From: Muribaculaceae bacterium
GTDB taxonomy: Bacteria > Bacteroidota > Bacteroidia > Bacteroidales > Muribaculaceae
Length of the DNA stretch: 45,604 nucleotides
Reading direction: 5' to 3'
Assembly: GCA_017477555.1 (NCBI GenBank)
Contig: JAFUVK010000008.1
Location: 1-45,604, forward strand
Shown here: positions 1 through 7,157 of the stretch, piece by piece
Layout of the letters: the number at the start of each line of letters is the position of its first letter
How positions within the stretch are numbered: position 1 is the first letter of the stretch
Notes under the pieces: generated by a model
Told to the model about the DNA's origin: nothing
Database searches by the model: none
The model's input: the letters and a program-made list of their open reading frames with translations, nothing else
Made by a program: the position numbers and the translations under genes

Positions 1-2
1 CA

Positions 3-86
3 TACGCTCTGGAAAGGATAAGACCCGACATGGACGAAGACAAACTCGTGGCACTGCTGCCATACAACTGCAAAGCCGAACTCTGA
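3..86 (+). CDS. C-terminal end of a transposase, probably IS66 family (5' end outside window)
   Basis: An open frame enters from the left edge and ends at a TGA at 84-86. The 27 residues contain ALERI, then a spacer, then LVALLPYNCK. This resembles the conserved end of IS66-family transposases (a helix ending in R-I, a linker, then a leucine-rich LLP-W/Y-N motif). The match is from memory and the fragment is short, so the family is tentative. The stop codon lies inside a 28-bp palindrome. No upstream part of the element is visible, so it cannot be said whether the gene is intact. Confidence 0.4.
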   Translation, partial: YALERIRPDMDEDKLVALLPYNCKAEL

Positions 87-100
87 TCAGAGTTCGGCTT
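73..100. terminator. 28-bp perfect palindrome over the transposase stop codon
   Basis: Bases 73-100 are self-complementary throughout, centred on GATC at 85-88, and are followed by TTGTTC. In RNA this would fold into a tight hairpin at the end of the preceding reading frame. The following T-run is weak, so it may be a bidirectional terminator or an end structure of the mobile element. Confidence 0.45.
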
Positions 101-175
101 GTTCTACCTAAGCACCATACGGCTTATTTCGGATGGTTACTCTCAAGCGGTCATTACTGATATCCTGTATATGAT

Positions 176-215
176 TACCGCCTGGCTATATGCAACCAGG
201 CGGTATGATTATTTT
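176..215 (+). terminator. hairpin with T-rich 3' flank
   Basis: Arms 176-185 and 196-205 (TACCGCCTGG and its complement) form a 10-bp perfect stem with a 10-nt loop, followed by TGATTATTTT. This has the shape of a Rho-independent terminator for transcripts from the left. The rest of 101-287 holds nothing else recognisable. Confidence 0.5.
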
Positions 216-287
216 GGGGAGCCTTACATGTTGGCTGAATTAACACCATGGCATGTATGATGGTATTCACACTAACGGGTTTTGGCC

Positions 288-803
288 TTATGGCCTTTTC
301 TCTAAAGCAGAGTCGTCAAGTTCGATGACTTGCGCATGGGTGACGTTGCCGTCATCCAGCGTCAGCGTGACGAGCGTGCGCACTCGTTGCCATCCTTGGC
401 GGCCGGCCGCACCGGGATTGATGACCAGCACGCCCAGCGACCGGTCGGGGATGACTTTGAGGATGTGGCTGTGACCGCACACAAACACCTTGGGGCGCGA
501 CAACTCCAGCCGTGAGCGGATGCCGGGGGCATAGCGTCCGGGATAGCCGCCGATGTGGGTCATCACTACCTTCACCCCCTCGGTCTCAAATATCTCCATC
601 TCCTTGAAGCGCCGACGCAGCGTCTGGCCGTCGGCGTTGCCCCACACGGCGCGGAAGACGGGGGCGATTTGCTCCAGACGGTCGGCGATGTCATCGTTGC
701 CGATGTCACCGGCGTGCCAAATCTCATCGCAGTCGGCAAAGTACTGGGCAAACCGGTCGTCCCAGTAGCTGTGCGTGTCACTGATAATACCTATTTTCTT
801 CAT
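288..803 (-). CDS. YfcE/MJ0936-type metallophosphoesterase
   Basis: A 171-residue cytoplasmic calcineurin-like phosphodiesterase. The two-metal motifs are in order: D9-x-H11 (SDTH), G32-D33 (HAGD), G55-N56 (GNAD), H83 (MTHIGG) and G110-H-S-H113. Size and spacing match the YfcE/MJ0936 family, which hydrolyses phosphodiester model substrates; the physiological substrate is generally unknown. It starts at an ATG at 801-803. It is the last gene of a minus-strand run behind two secreted phosphatases, but is separated from them by 62 bp of repeat-like sequence, so co-transcription is uncertain. Family assignment is secure, substrate is not. Confidence 0.88.
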   Translation of the reverse strand: MKKIGIISDTHSYWDDRFAQYFADCDEIWHAGDIGNDDIADRLEQIAPVFRAVWGNADGQTLRRRFKEMEIFETEGVKVVMTHIGGYPGRYAPGIRSRLELSRPKVFVCGHSHILKVIPDRSLGVLVINPGAAGRQGWQRVRTLVTLTLDDGNVTHAQVIELDDSALEKRP

Positions 804-815
804 GAGTCAAGGGTT

Positions 816-884
816 TCGAGTGATCGAACAATCGAGCAATCGAGTGATTGTCTAAAGTCTAAAAGCTAAAAACTAAAGTCTATT
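816..884. repeat. short-period arrays: 4 x 8 nt and 5 x 7 nt
   Basis: Bases 816-847 are four 8-nt units (TCGAGTGA, TCGAACAA, TCGAGCAA, TCGAGTGA). Bases 850-884 are five 7-nt units (GTCTAAA, GTCTAAA, AGCTAAA, AACTAAA, GTCTATT). The second array runs over the stop codon and last codons of the phosphatase gene to its right. Units are imperfect but the period holds. Function is unknown. Confidence 0.75.
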
Positions 885-2176
885 TTAGTGTCGAGTTTGC
901 GCAGATAGTAGTCGCGCAGGTCATCCCAGCGGCAGTAGGGGCCCTCTACCGTCTGCACTGGCAACGTGGCTTCGTGCTCGTTGAGCAACACCTTCACCAG
1001 GATGTCTTTCTGCCCGTGCATGGGTTCGTAGAACACCATCTGAATGTTGCAGGCCTTGGGGAAGATGTTGTAGTCCTGCCAGTGAAGGTGCAGGTTGTCA
1101 AGGTCGTCGGTCGACAGGTTTACACTGTCCAGCTCCATCAGGCACGCCAGCGGCAACAGGCAGGTCTCGTGACCGAAGCGAAGGTCGGCACCGCGACGGC
1201 CCTGGGCGATGGCGCGGTCGGCACTCTCCACCATGTTGCGCAGCAGGGCGCGTTCGACAAAGGGCATGCGGTTGCCGTTGAGCGGCGAGTTGGCCCAGTG
1301 GGTGTACCAGTAGATGTTGCGCAGGCGCCACAGCTCAAAGATCTCGGCATTGCTGAAGTAGTGATACATCGACCAACCGTCGAACACATGATGCCCCTGC
1401 AGCGATCCGGCGATGGCAAACACGTCGCTCATCAGTTTGATGGCGTGGTCGGTGCCCATGTTCAGCCCTGTAGTGTCGGTGAAGAGCATGTTCACAAAGC
1501 GGTCGGGGCTGATGTGCCGGCGGTAGAGGTCCTCGGTGACCAGGTCTATGTCCTTGCGGATGTGGTTGGCCAGGGTGTCTTCGCCGTAGCCCCATCCCAT
1601 GTACCACATGTCGTGGTAGCTGGCATCGGTGGTGATGCGCATCTGCGGGTTGGCGGCGCGCAAGGTCATTGTCTCGTTCTGCATCGACAGGATGCAGCGA
1701 AGCACCACCGTCGAGCGTGCGTCAATCCATGAGTCGTCGTGAAACACGGTGGGGAAGTTCTGCACCATGCGCTGGGCGATGCCCTGGTGCTGCTCGGCAC
1801 CCACGTCGCTCAACTCGCCGGCGCGGTCCTCGGCATAGAGCCACACATGGCGCAGGTCCTTGAGCAGGCGCTCGCCCACCGGGGTGAGCTGCCCAGCTTG
1901 CTGGGCGCGCTCCAGCGTGCGCAGGGGCTTGGTATATCCGCTAGACCTGGTGAGCCAGCGGCTGCCGTGGCGGCCATAGTGCTCGATGAGAAACGGACGG
2001 TAGCCCGCCGGAGCATTGGTCAACGTGGGCACCGGCTGGTCGTGTGGAATCGGATAGGCATAATGATTGCTGCCCGTGCGGTCGTAGTCGGCGATGACAT
2101 CGACTTGTGGATTCTGGGCATGCAGTGCGCCGGCACAAACCAGGGCGCACAGCAGGGATATGATGATTCGTTTCAT
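866..2176 (-). CDS. secreted histidine-type acid phosphatase (copy 1)
   Basis: A 436-residue exported phosphatase of histidine phosphatase superfamily branch 2 (acid phosphatase/phytase/MINPP type). Residues 1-20 are a signal peptide (MKRIIISLL...LHAQ). The phospho-accepting motif is R69-H70-G-S-R73-W, and the acid/base motif is FGH336-E337-T, which resembles the HAE of inositol-polyphosphate phosphatases more than the HD of classic acid phosphatases. The frame stays open upstream to a GTG at 2371, but that extension overlaps the neighbouring gene and lacks the signal peptide, so ATG 2176 is chosen. The ATG shares its A with the TAA of the upstream paralog (TAATG), which indicates translational coupling. 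The probable role is release of phosphate from organic phosphates in the periplasm. The exact substrate is not deducible. Confidence 0.88.
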   Translation of the reverse strand: MKRIIISLLCALVCAGALHAQNPQVDVIADYDRTGSNHYAYPIPHDQPVPTLTNAPAGYRPFLIEHYGRHGSRWLTRSSGYTKPLRTLERAQQAGQLTPVGERLLKDLRHVWLYAEDRAGELSDVGAEQHQGIAQRMVQNFPTVFHDDSWIDARSTVVLRCILSMQNETMTLRAANPQMRITTDASYHDMWYMGWGYGEDTLANHIRKDIDLVTEDLYRRHISPDRFVNMLFTDTTGLNMGTDHAIKLMSDVFAIAGSLQGHHVFDGWSMYHYFSNAEIFELWRLRNIYWYTHWANSPLNGNRMPFVERALLRNMVESADRAIAQGRRGADLRFGHETCLLPLACLMELDSVNLSTDDLDNLHLHWQDYNIFPKACNIQMVFYEPMHGQKDILVKVLLNEHEATLPVQTVEGPYCRWDDLRDYYLRKLDTKIDFSF

Positions 2177-3474
2177 TATTCGATGACTGTGGGGATATAG
2201 GGTTGGCGTGAAAGTTTGTCCATCAGGTAGTCGCGCACATCGTTCCAGCGGTAATACGGCGCGCAGTCGGTCTTCACTGGCAGGGTGGCTTCGCGCTCGT
2301 TGAGCAGCACCTTCACCAGGATGTCGCCCTCGCCGCAGTCGGGCTTGTAATAGACCATCTGCACGTTGCACGCCATCGGGAAGATTTTGTAACTCTGCCA
2401 GTGACGGTCGAGCGTGGTCAGGTCGGTAGTCTGGTAGTCAGCACCGTTGATGCCCATCAGGCACACCAGCGGCAGCACCACACTCTCGTGACCAAAGCGC
2501 AGGCTGGCTTGGTTGTTGCCATCGAGGATGGCGCGGTCGGCATCCTCGATGAAGCTCCGCACCAGGTTTGCCTCCATAAAGTCGACGCGGCACTGTGTGA
2601 GCGGAGTCTCGCCCGACCAGATGTACCACCGCAGGTTGTTGTAGCGCCACACGTTGGTGGCCTCGTCCAGCGAGTACAGGTCGTAGAGGTCGGTCTTTTC
2701 CCACTGATGATGGCTCTGCATGTTGCCCACCACGTCAAATAGGTCGATCATCAGCTGCTGCCCCTTGATGCTGTCGCGGGCAAAGCGCTTGTCGCTGAAC
2801 AAGCGCGAGAGGAACTTCTCGGGCTTGATCAGCTTCTGCTTCATCGCTTCGTCATGCTGCTTGAAGGCCGCATCGCGCAGCGGCTTGGGTACCGGGTCAT
2901 CATAGTTCATATAGTACATCTCGGCCTGGCTGGCGTCGGTGGTGATGCGCAGTGCGGGGTTCAGGCTCTTGAGCACGTCTACCTCGTTCTGCATCGACAG
3001 GATGCAACGGATCACCACGGTCGAGCGGGCACGCACCCGAGCTTCGCCGGCAAACACGGTGGGGAAGTTCTCGTACATCCGCCGGGCTATGCGCTGGTGC
3101 TGCTCGGCACCGATGTCGCTCAGCTCGCCGTCGCGCCCCTGTGCGCTGGCGCGCAACTCGCGCAGGATGGCTAGTACCTCGCGCCCGCGGCGGGTAAGTT
3201 TGCCATTGCGCTCGCCCTTCTCAAGCTGCTCGACCGGGAAGTTGTACAGGTGCTTGCCGATGAGCCAGCGGCTGCCGTGCCGGCCGTAATGGTTGATAAA
3301 GAATGGCGTGTAGCCTGCCGGGTCGGCGGTCAGTTCGGGCAAGTCTTGGTCGGGATAGGCCCAATAGTTGCCCGCACTTTGGCGTATGTCGCGCTTAAAG
3401 TCGTCCTTGACTGTGGCTTCCGTAGCCAGTGCGCTCAGCACCACTGTCAGTAGTATAAGAATCTTTTGTCTCAT
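2176..3474 (-). CDS. secreted histidine-type acid phosphatase (copy 2)
   Basis: A 432-residue paralog of the next gene downstream, with the same architecture: signal peptide (MRQKILILLTVVLSALA), catalytic R65-H66-G-S-R69-W, and FGH329-E330-S near the C-terminal third. Blocks such as IGAEQHQRIARRMYENFPTVF and the final VLLNE-EATLPV segment are shared by the pair, so they arose by tandem duplication. The two genes overlap by one base. This is the promoter-proximal gene: a TACTTTTGC -7 box lies 24 bp upstream of its ATG. Family certain; substrate inferred only as a phosphomonoester, possibly an inositol phosphate. Confidence 0.88.
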   Translation of the reverse strand: MRQKILILLTVVLSALATEATVKDDFKRDIRQSAGNYWAYPDQDLPELTADPAGYTPFFINHYGRHGSRWLIGKHLYNFPVEQLEKGERNGKLTRRGREVLAILRELRASAQGRDGELSDIGAEQHQRIARRMYENFPTVFAGEARVRARSTVVIRCILSMQNEVDVLKSLNPALRITTDASQAEMYYMNYDDPVPKPLRDAAFKQHDEAMKQKLIKPEKFLSRLFSDKRFARDSIKGQQLMIDLFDVVGNMQSHHQWEKTDLYDLYSLDEATNVWRYNNLRWYIWSGETPLTQCRVDFMEANLVRSFIEDADRAILDGNNQASLRFGHESVVLPLVCLMGINGADYQTTDLTTLDRHWQSYKIFPMACNVQMVYYKPDCGEGDILVKVLLNEREATLPVKTDCAPYYRWNDVRDYLMDKLSRQPYIPTVIE

Positions 3475-3498
3475 GATGGAGTTTAGTAGTGTCAGACT

Positions 3499-3507
3499 GC
3501 AAAAGTA
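3499..3507 (-). promoter_or_regulatory. Bacteroidota -7 box for the phosphatase pair
   Basis: Read on the minus strand the sequence is TACTTTTGC, matching TAnnTTTG. It sits 24 bp before the ATG at 3474. I do not see a clear TTG -33 element at the usual distance. Confidence 0.55.
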
Positions 3508-3643
3508 CTAAAAAAATAAGAACGATGGGTATAGAGACCGCTTTAAAAAGTCTCTCATGATAGTTTCGTGATAGAAATCCAGACGGGCATGAAGCTGATG
3601 CTCTGTGATGATTCTTGATGGCTCTGCTATGAAAATCAGTCCA

Positions 3644-4207
3644 CTAACTGGCAGATGTTTTTGGCGCTTTTTCAGGCGAGGTGCTGCGGTAGAGCAGGAG
3701 CGAGTCGCTGGGCATCCGGTCGGCTCCCAGAACGCGTGGCATCAGGTCAAGGGTGAACTCATAGGGCTTGTTGGCCAGCGCATGACGCGTACCGAATGTT
3801 TCGGCGTCGGGGTTGTAGGCATAGAGCAGATTCAACACGATGCTCACCGCCATCAACCACTTGAACAGGAACAGTGCCGCACCGCCCACACGGTCCAGGC
3901 AACCCAGCCGGGCCGCTCGGATCACCTTGCGTGTGACATAGCTCACCACACGCAACGTGAGTGTGACCAGCAAGAAAAATAGCGACAGCGACACCGCCTT
4001 GACCGTGATCGAGGCCAACGGCCAGCTGGCCGCGTCGGGATTCAGCGCCAGGAAGATGCGCGTTATCTCGTCGCCGAAGAACAGACACACGGCGATGCCC
4101 ACGCCCCAGCTCACCAGCGACGCCATCTGGCGCACCAATCCCTTGCGCCATCCTATCACCAGCGCCCCCAGCAATATCAATAACAATATCGAGTCAATCA
4201 GTGTCAT
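3644..4207 (-). CDS. CvpA family membrane protein
   Basis: A 187-residue inner-membrane protein. It begins MTLIDSILLLILLGALVIGWRKG, the typical CvpA opening: one hydrophobic helix followed by G-x-x-K/R-G. Hydrophobic segments follow near residues 30-45, 60-90 and 105-130, with a polar C-terminal tail. CvpA was named for colicin V production in E. coli; its general role is still poorly defined. An in-frame TTG-initiated extension to 4393 runs through the palindromic repeats and is rejected; ATG 4207 is used. A TATCTTTGC promoter box lies 48 bp upstream, and a 39-bp palindrome covers the expected -33 region, so regulation by a dimeric DNA-binding protein is plausible. Confidence 0.8.
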   Translation of the reverse strand: MTLIDSILLLILLGALVIGWRKGLVRQMASLVSWGVGIAVCLFFGDEITRIFLALNPDAASWPLASITVKAVSLSLFFLLVTLTLRVVSYVTRKVIRAARLGCLDRVGGAALFLFKWLMAVSIVLNLLYAYNPDAETFGTRHALANKPYEFTLDLMPRVLGADRMPSDSLLLYRSTSPEKAPKTSAS

Positions 4208-4254
4208 TGGTCGTAACAAAGAAATAATGAAGCCTGCAGAATGCTGCTTGAGTT

Positions 4255-4263
4255 GCAAAGATA
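4255..4263 (-). promoter_or_regulatory. -7 box of the CvpA-like gene
   Basis: The minus strand reads TATCTTTGC. A possible -33 TTG is at 4286-4288 (22-bp spacer), inside the palindrome at 4277-4315. The predicted transcript leader is about 45 nt. Confidence 0.55.
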
Positions 4264-4276
4264 CTATCACAAACTC

Positions 4277-4315
4277 AATGTACACCAACCGGTGTAACAC
4301 CAAGTGGTGTACATT
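4277..4315. repeat. 39-bp palindromic repeat, copy 1 (putative operator)
   Basis: The outer arms AATGTACACCA / TGGTGTACATT are perfectly complementary. Inside are two dyads: TACACC-N4-GGTGTA (4281-4296) and ACACC-N4-GGTGT (4297-4310), with centres 15 bp apart. It overlaps the expected -33 region of the gene to its left, which is the position of a repressor operator. It could alternatively form an RNA hairpin. Confidence 0.7.
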
Positions 4316-4366
4316 AAGCAAAATTAACTGTTTTGCTGTAGCACAACTATTTTGATAAAATAATAA

Positions 4367-4405
4367 AATGTACACCAACTGGTGTAACACCAAGTGGTGT
4401 ACATT
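4367..4405. repeat. 39-bp palindromic repeat, copy 2 (putative operator)
   Basis: Identical to the copy at 4277-4315 except for one base (ACTGG instead of CCGG context at 4380). The two copies are 90 bp apart start to start, in the same orientation, with 51 bp of A+T-rich DNA between. The right arm includes two bases of the stop codon of the hydrolase gene, so it could also act as that gene's 3' hairpin. Confidence 0.7.
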
Positions 4406-5264
4406 AGGCGTGTCTCACCGAAACATCTTGCCAACGCGGATTATGAGATAATTCCGCTTTTGGACCAAAAAACGCTGTGCGGGCATATTGGTCTCCACAC
4501 AGCCAATACCGTAGCCATGCAGTCATGTATGCATCGCCTTCGTGAAGAACAAAACGATGTTCGACACTTGCCAGTCTGCCCACGACCGTGGGAGAGTCTG
4601 TTGTGATGCTGTCTCCCAGAGCACGCATGGATGCGAGGGGTGATATCTGTTGGTCTATACATTTGGTTCCTGCCACCAATAGAGTGGGAATGTGAATGTT
4701 CTCGATTTCGCACCTCCACCGCAGGTTTTGAACCAATGACTGTTTGGGTACGCTTGCTGCATACAACACCTTGAATCTGCCGTCCTTGGAGGCAGCATTG
4801 ATAGCGCCTAGCGAACCTTGAGAATGTCCGACAACCCCCAATTTGTCGGCATCGATGCATTGATATAAATCGTGACTGGGTGTTTGACCCATTGCTAATG
4901 CAACTTCCAACGATTGCAACGCAGAATCACCACTCCATGCGTTACTATCATCATTTCCAACAACTATAAATCCCCATGAAGCCAAATGTTCAAACACAGG
5001 GCGGTAATGAAGTGCCTTTAGTCCTGTGCCATTGACCATAACTATCATTGGCCTTTTTCCAATGATATCGGGAAGGAACACATGAACTCCATTTTCGTGT
5101 ATATATCTGACCCTACAATATCCATTTGCATGATATTTTTGCTCAACTGGACATGGGTAAATCTTGTGATTATAAAATTGGCGAACAGCAGGAAACTTTG
5201 AGCAATAAGCCAATGTCCCCCACCTCAATAGACATTCACCAAATCTTATCATCTCACCAGTCAT
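4404..5264 (-). CDS. alpha/beta hydrolase (dienelactone hydrolase/chlorophyllase-like fold)
   Basis: A 286-residue serine hydrolase. The nucleophile elbow is G146-H-S148-Q-G. An upstream segment VMVNGTGLKALHYRPVFEHL fits the oxyanion region and GFIVVGNDDSN the next strand. LLVAGTKCID and the histidines in EHRFVLHEG are candidates for the acid and base. No signal peptide is evident. ATG 5264 is chosen; the frame extends to a TTG at 5294 without an ATG. Base composition is clearly poorer in G+C than its neighbours (40% in a sampled 60-base line, against near 60% around it), suggesting recent acquisition. Substrate unknown. It lies 36 bp behind the upstream transglutaminase-like gene and may be read through from it. 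Confidence 0.75.
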   Translation of the reverse strand: MTGEMIRFGECLLRWGTLAYCSKFPAVRQFYNHKIYPCPVEQKYHANGYCRVRYIHENGVHVFLPDIIGKRPMIVMVNGTGLKALHYRPVFEHLASWGFIVVGNDDSNAWSGDSALQSLEVALAMGQTPSHDLYQCIDADKLGVVGHSQGSLGAINAASKDGRFKVLYAASVPKQSLVQNLRWRCEIENIHIPTLLVAGTKCIDQQISPLASMRALGDSITTDSPTVVGRLASVEHRFVLHEGDAYMTAWLRYWLCGDQYARTAFFGPKAELSHNPRWQDVSVRHA

Positions 5265-5300
5265 AAGACATATTGAGGGTTTCAGCAACGGCAACCCGAA

Positions 5301-7157
5301 TCACTTGCGTTTGAGGACAATGCGCTGGTCATAGGCTTTCTTGGCTGCGGTCTTGAGGCGGCGCAGACTCTCGTACTCGTCGGCGGGATATAGCCCGTTG
5401 CGAATCAGCAGACGTGTGACAACGGTGACCTGGTTCTCGTGTTGGGCAAAGGTCTGGTTGACCTCGCCCAGGGCGGTCGTTAGGCTGACGGCATCGGGCA
5501 GCGCCTCGACCTCATAGCCCTCGGGCAGCGACACCATCAGGGTGTCAACATCTTGATAACCATAGTCGATGTCGACCAGTTGTGCGCGTTTGGGCAATGC
5601 GCGAGGCACTGTGGCACTGTGGAAGATGTCCACAGGCACAAACATGCGCGACCCCGTGATGTTGGCCAGTTTGCGGCTCTCAACGTGCATGTTGACATCG
5701 ATGTGAGGTGTCAAGTAACTGTCTTTGTGCTCCTCGAGCTTGAACTCCTTGAGCGTTGCCATGCCCACATTGAGGCGTCCCAGCATAGCATCGCGGCGTT
5801 GCTGCTCGGTGCGCCGAGTCAGCGACATCAAGTCTTCATATTGCCGGCGTTCGCTGCGCTGACTGATGTCGAGCAGGGCACTGCCATCGGGCTGCAGGGC
5901 AATGCGTGCCGTGCTGCGTTGCACATTCTGTTCGGGGGCATAATTGGGCAACTTGACCAGATGTCCGCCACCATCATCGCAGATCAGCGCATCGTTGCCG
6001 GCAATGCCGTCATGCACATGCCCCAGTGGCACATGGGCCGATGCCGTGCATTCGAGCCACAACGTGTCGCCTGGCAGTGGCACCTGGACGATGACGTGGT
6101 TGAACTGGTTGCTCGGAAAGTCGGTGACAAGGCGCTGCCGGTGGCTATTGATGACCACATAGTTGGCAGGCACGCCCACCTCGTGCAGCATGGCGCACAT
6201 GTAGTTGGACAGGCCCTTGCAGTCGCCGAAGCCCGTGCGGCACACCTCACTGGCGGCAAAGGGTTGCCAGCCGCCTATGCCCAACTGGATGCTCACATAT
6301 CGTGTGGTCTGCGCCAGGTAGTTGTAGATAATCTCGACCTTGCTCCGTGCGGTGGTGCAGGTGTCGGTCATGGTGTGCAGCCTGCCCTTGAGGTCTTCGG
6401 GCAGCTCTTGCCTGTCGCTGCGCAACTGCTGGCACCATGCCCCGAAGCCCTGCCACGACGACATGTCGCCAGGCACGCCATGAAACTCAAATTTGCTGGG
6501 TGCCCACAGTATTCGCGGCACAATCTCACGGGCCGGTGGAGCGTAAGGCTCACTATCGATGGCGGGCAGGTTGTCCATGTGGGCTTCATAGCGGATGCGC
6601 CCGTCGTCCAGTGTGTTCTGCTTCACCGTCGCTGGGGTGTTCTGGCACAGATAGCGGCACTGGATCTGCGACGGTACAATCAGTTCATAACTCGCGTGCT
6701 CGACCGTGGCATTGTAACACGGCAGCGGAGCAAAGGCAGGGAAGCTGAAGCAGCCGTTGCTGGACTCTTCGGTCCAGTCCAGCTCGATGGTGATGGGGTA
6801 GGTGGGCGGCACATAGTCGAGCGAGAGGGTGTGATAGTCGTCAATGAAGTTGTCGCTCAAGTCGCTGCGCTTGAGGTCGCTCTTCTTAAATTTGCGCACC
6901 TGCTTGCCTTGCGCGTCGGTGACTTGACCCGAGAATTCGGTGAGTTTAGTCCACTTGTTGCAACTGGTAGCAAAGTTGGCCAGCTCCCTGGCTCGCTCGT
7001 GCATCAGGCGATACACCTGATGATAGGTCGTGCGCATGTGGCTCATGTCGCGGCATTCGACCCGTGTGGTCGACTCCACCACAACGGCATCGACGGCCTG
7101 AGCCGAAACGAACATCCACCCGGCGAGCGTCACGATTAGACAGACAAATTTTCTCAT
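5301..7157 (-). CDS. secreted DUF3857/transglutaminase-like protein with intact cysteine
   Basis: A 618-residue exported protein: signal peptide (MRKFVCLIVTLAGWMFVSAQA), an N-terminal DUF3857 beta domain to about residue 240, a transglutaminase-like core around 265-375, and a C-terminal beta domain. The core has G-D-C313-K-G, then F-N-H354, then W-L-E369 where related proteins usually have Asp, so a Cys-His-Glu(Asp) triad seems intact. Family members are thought to act as proteases or amidases on peptides, but few have been tested. The frame remains open upstream to 7805, overlapping the preceding gene; ATG 7157 begins a proper signal peptide and overlaps the upstream TGA by 4 bp (ATGA). The pair is therefore one translationally coupled unit. 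Confidence 0.82.
   Translation of the reverse strand: MRKFVCLIVTLAGWMFVSAQAVDAVVVESTTRVECRDMSHMRTTYHQVYRLMHERARELANFATSCNKWTKLTEFSGQVTDAQGKQVRKFKKSDLKRSDLSDNFIDDYHTLSLDYVPPTYPITIELDWTEESSNGCFSFPAFAPLPCYNATVEHASYELIVPSQIQCRYLCQNTPATVKQNTLDDGRIRYEAHMDNLPAIDSEPYAPPAREIVPRILWAPSKFEFHGVPGDMSSWQGFGAWCQQLRSDRQELPEDLKGRLHTMTDTCTTARSKVEIIYNYLAQTTRYVSIQLGIGGWQPFAASEVCRTGFGDCKGLSNYMCAMLHEVGVPANYVVINSHRQRLVTDFPSNQFNHVIVQVPLPGDTLWLECTASAHVPLGHVHDGIAGNDALICDDGGGHLVKLPNYAPEQNVQRSTARIALQPDGSALLDISQRSERRQYEDLMSLTRRTEQQRRDAMLGRLNVGMATLKEFKLEEHKDSYLTPHIDVNMHVESRKLANITGSRMFVPVDIFHSATVPRALPKRAQLVDIDYGYQDVDTLMVSLPEGYEVEALPDAVSLTTALGEVNQTFAQHENQVTVVTRLLIRNGLYPADEYESLRRLKTAAKKAYDQRIVLKRK

Noticed and set aside
2177-2371. 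65-residue N-terminal extension of the first acid phosphatase
   Set aside because: It starts at a GTG, overlaps the paralog's coding sequence in another frame, and would bury the signal peptide.
4208-4393. 62-residue N-terminal extension of the CvpA-like protein
   Set aside because: It runs through the promoter box and both palindromes and has none of the G+C-rich codon use of the gene.
5553-7139. 528-codon open frame opposite the active DUF3857 gene
   Set aside because: An antisense shadow. The minus-strand gene has a signal peptide, catalytic motif and operon overlap.
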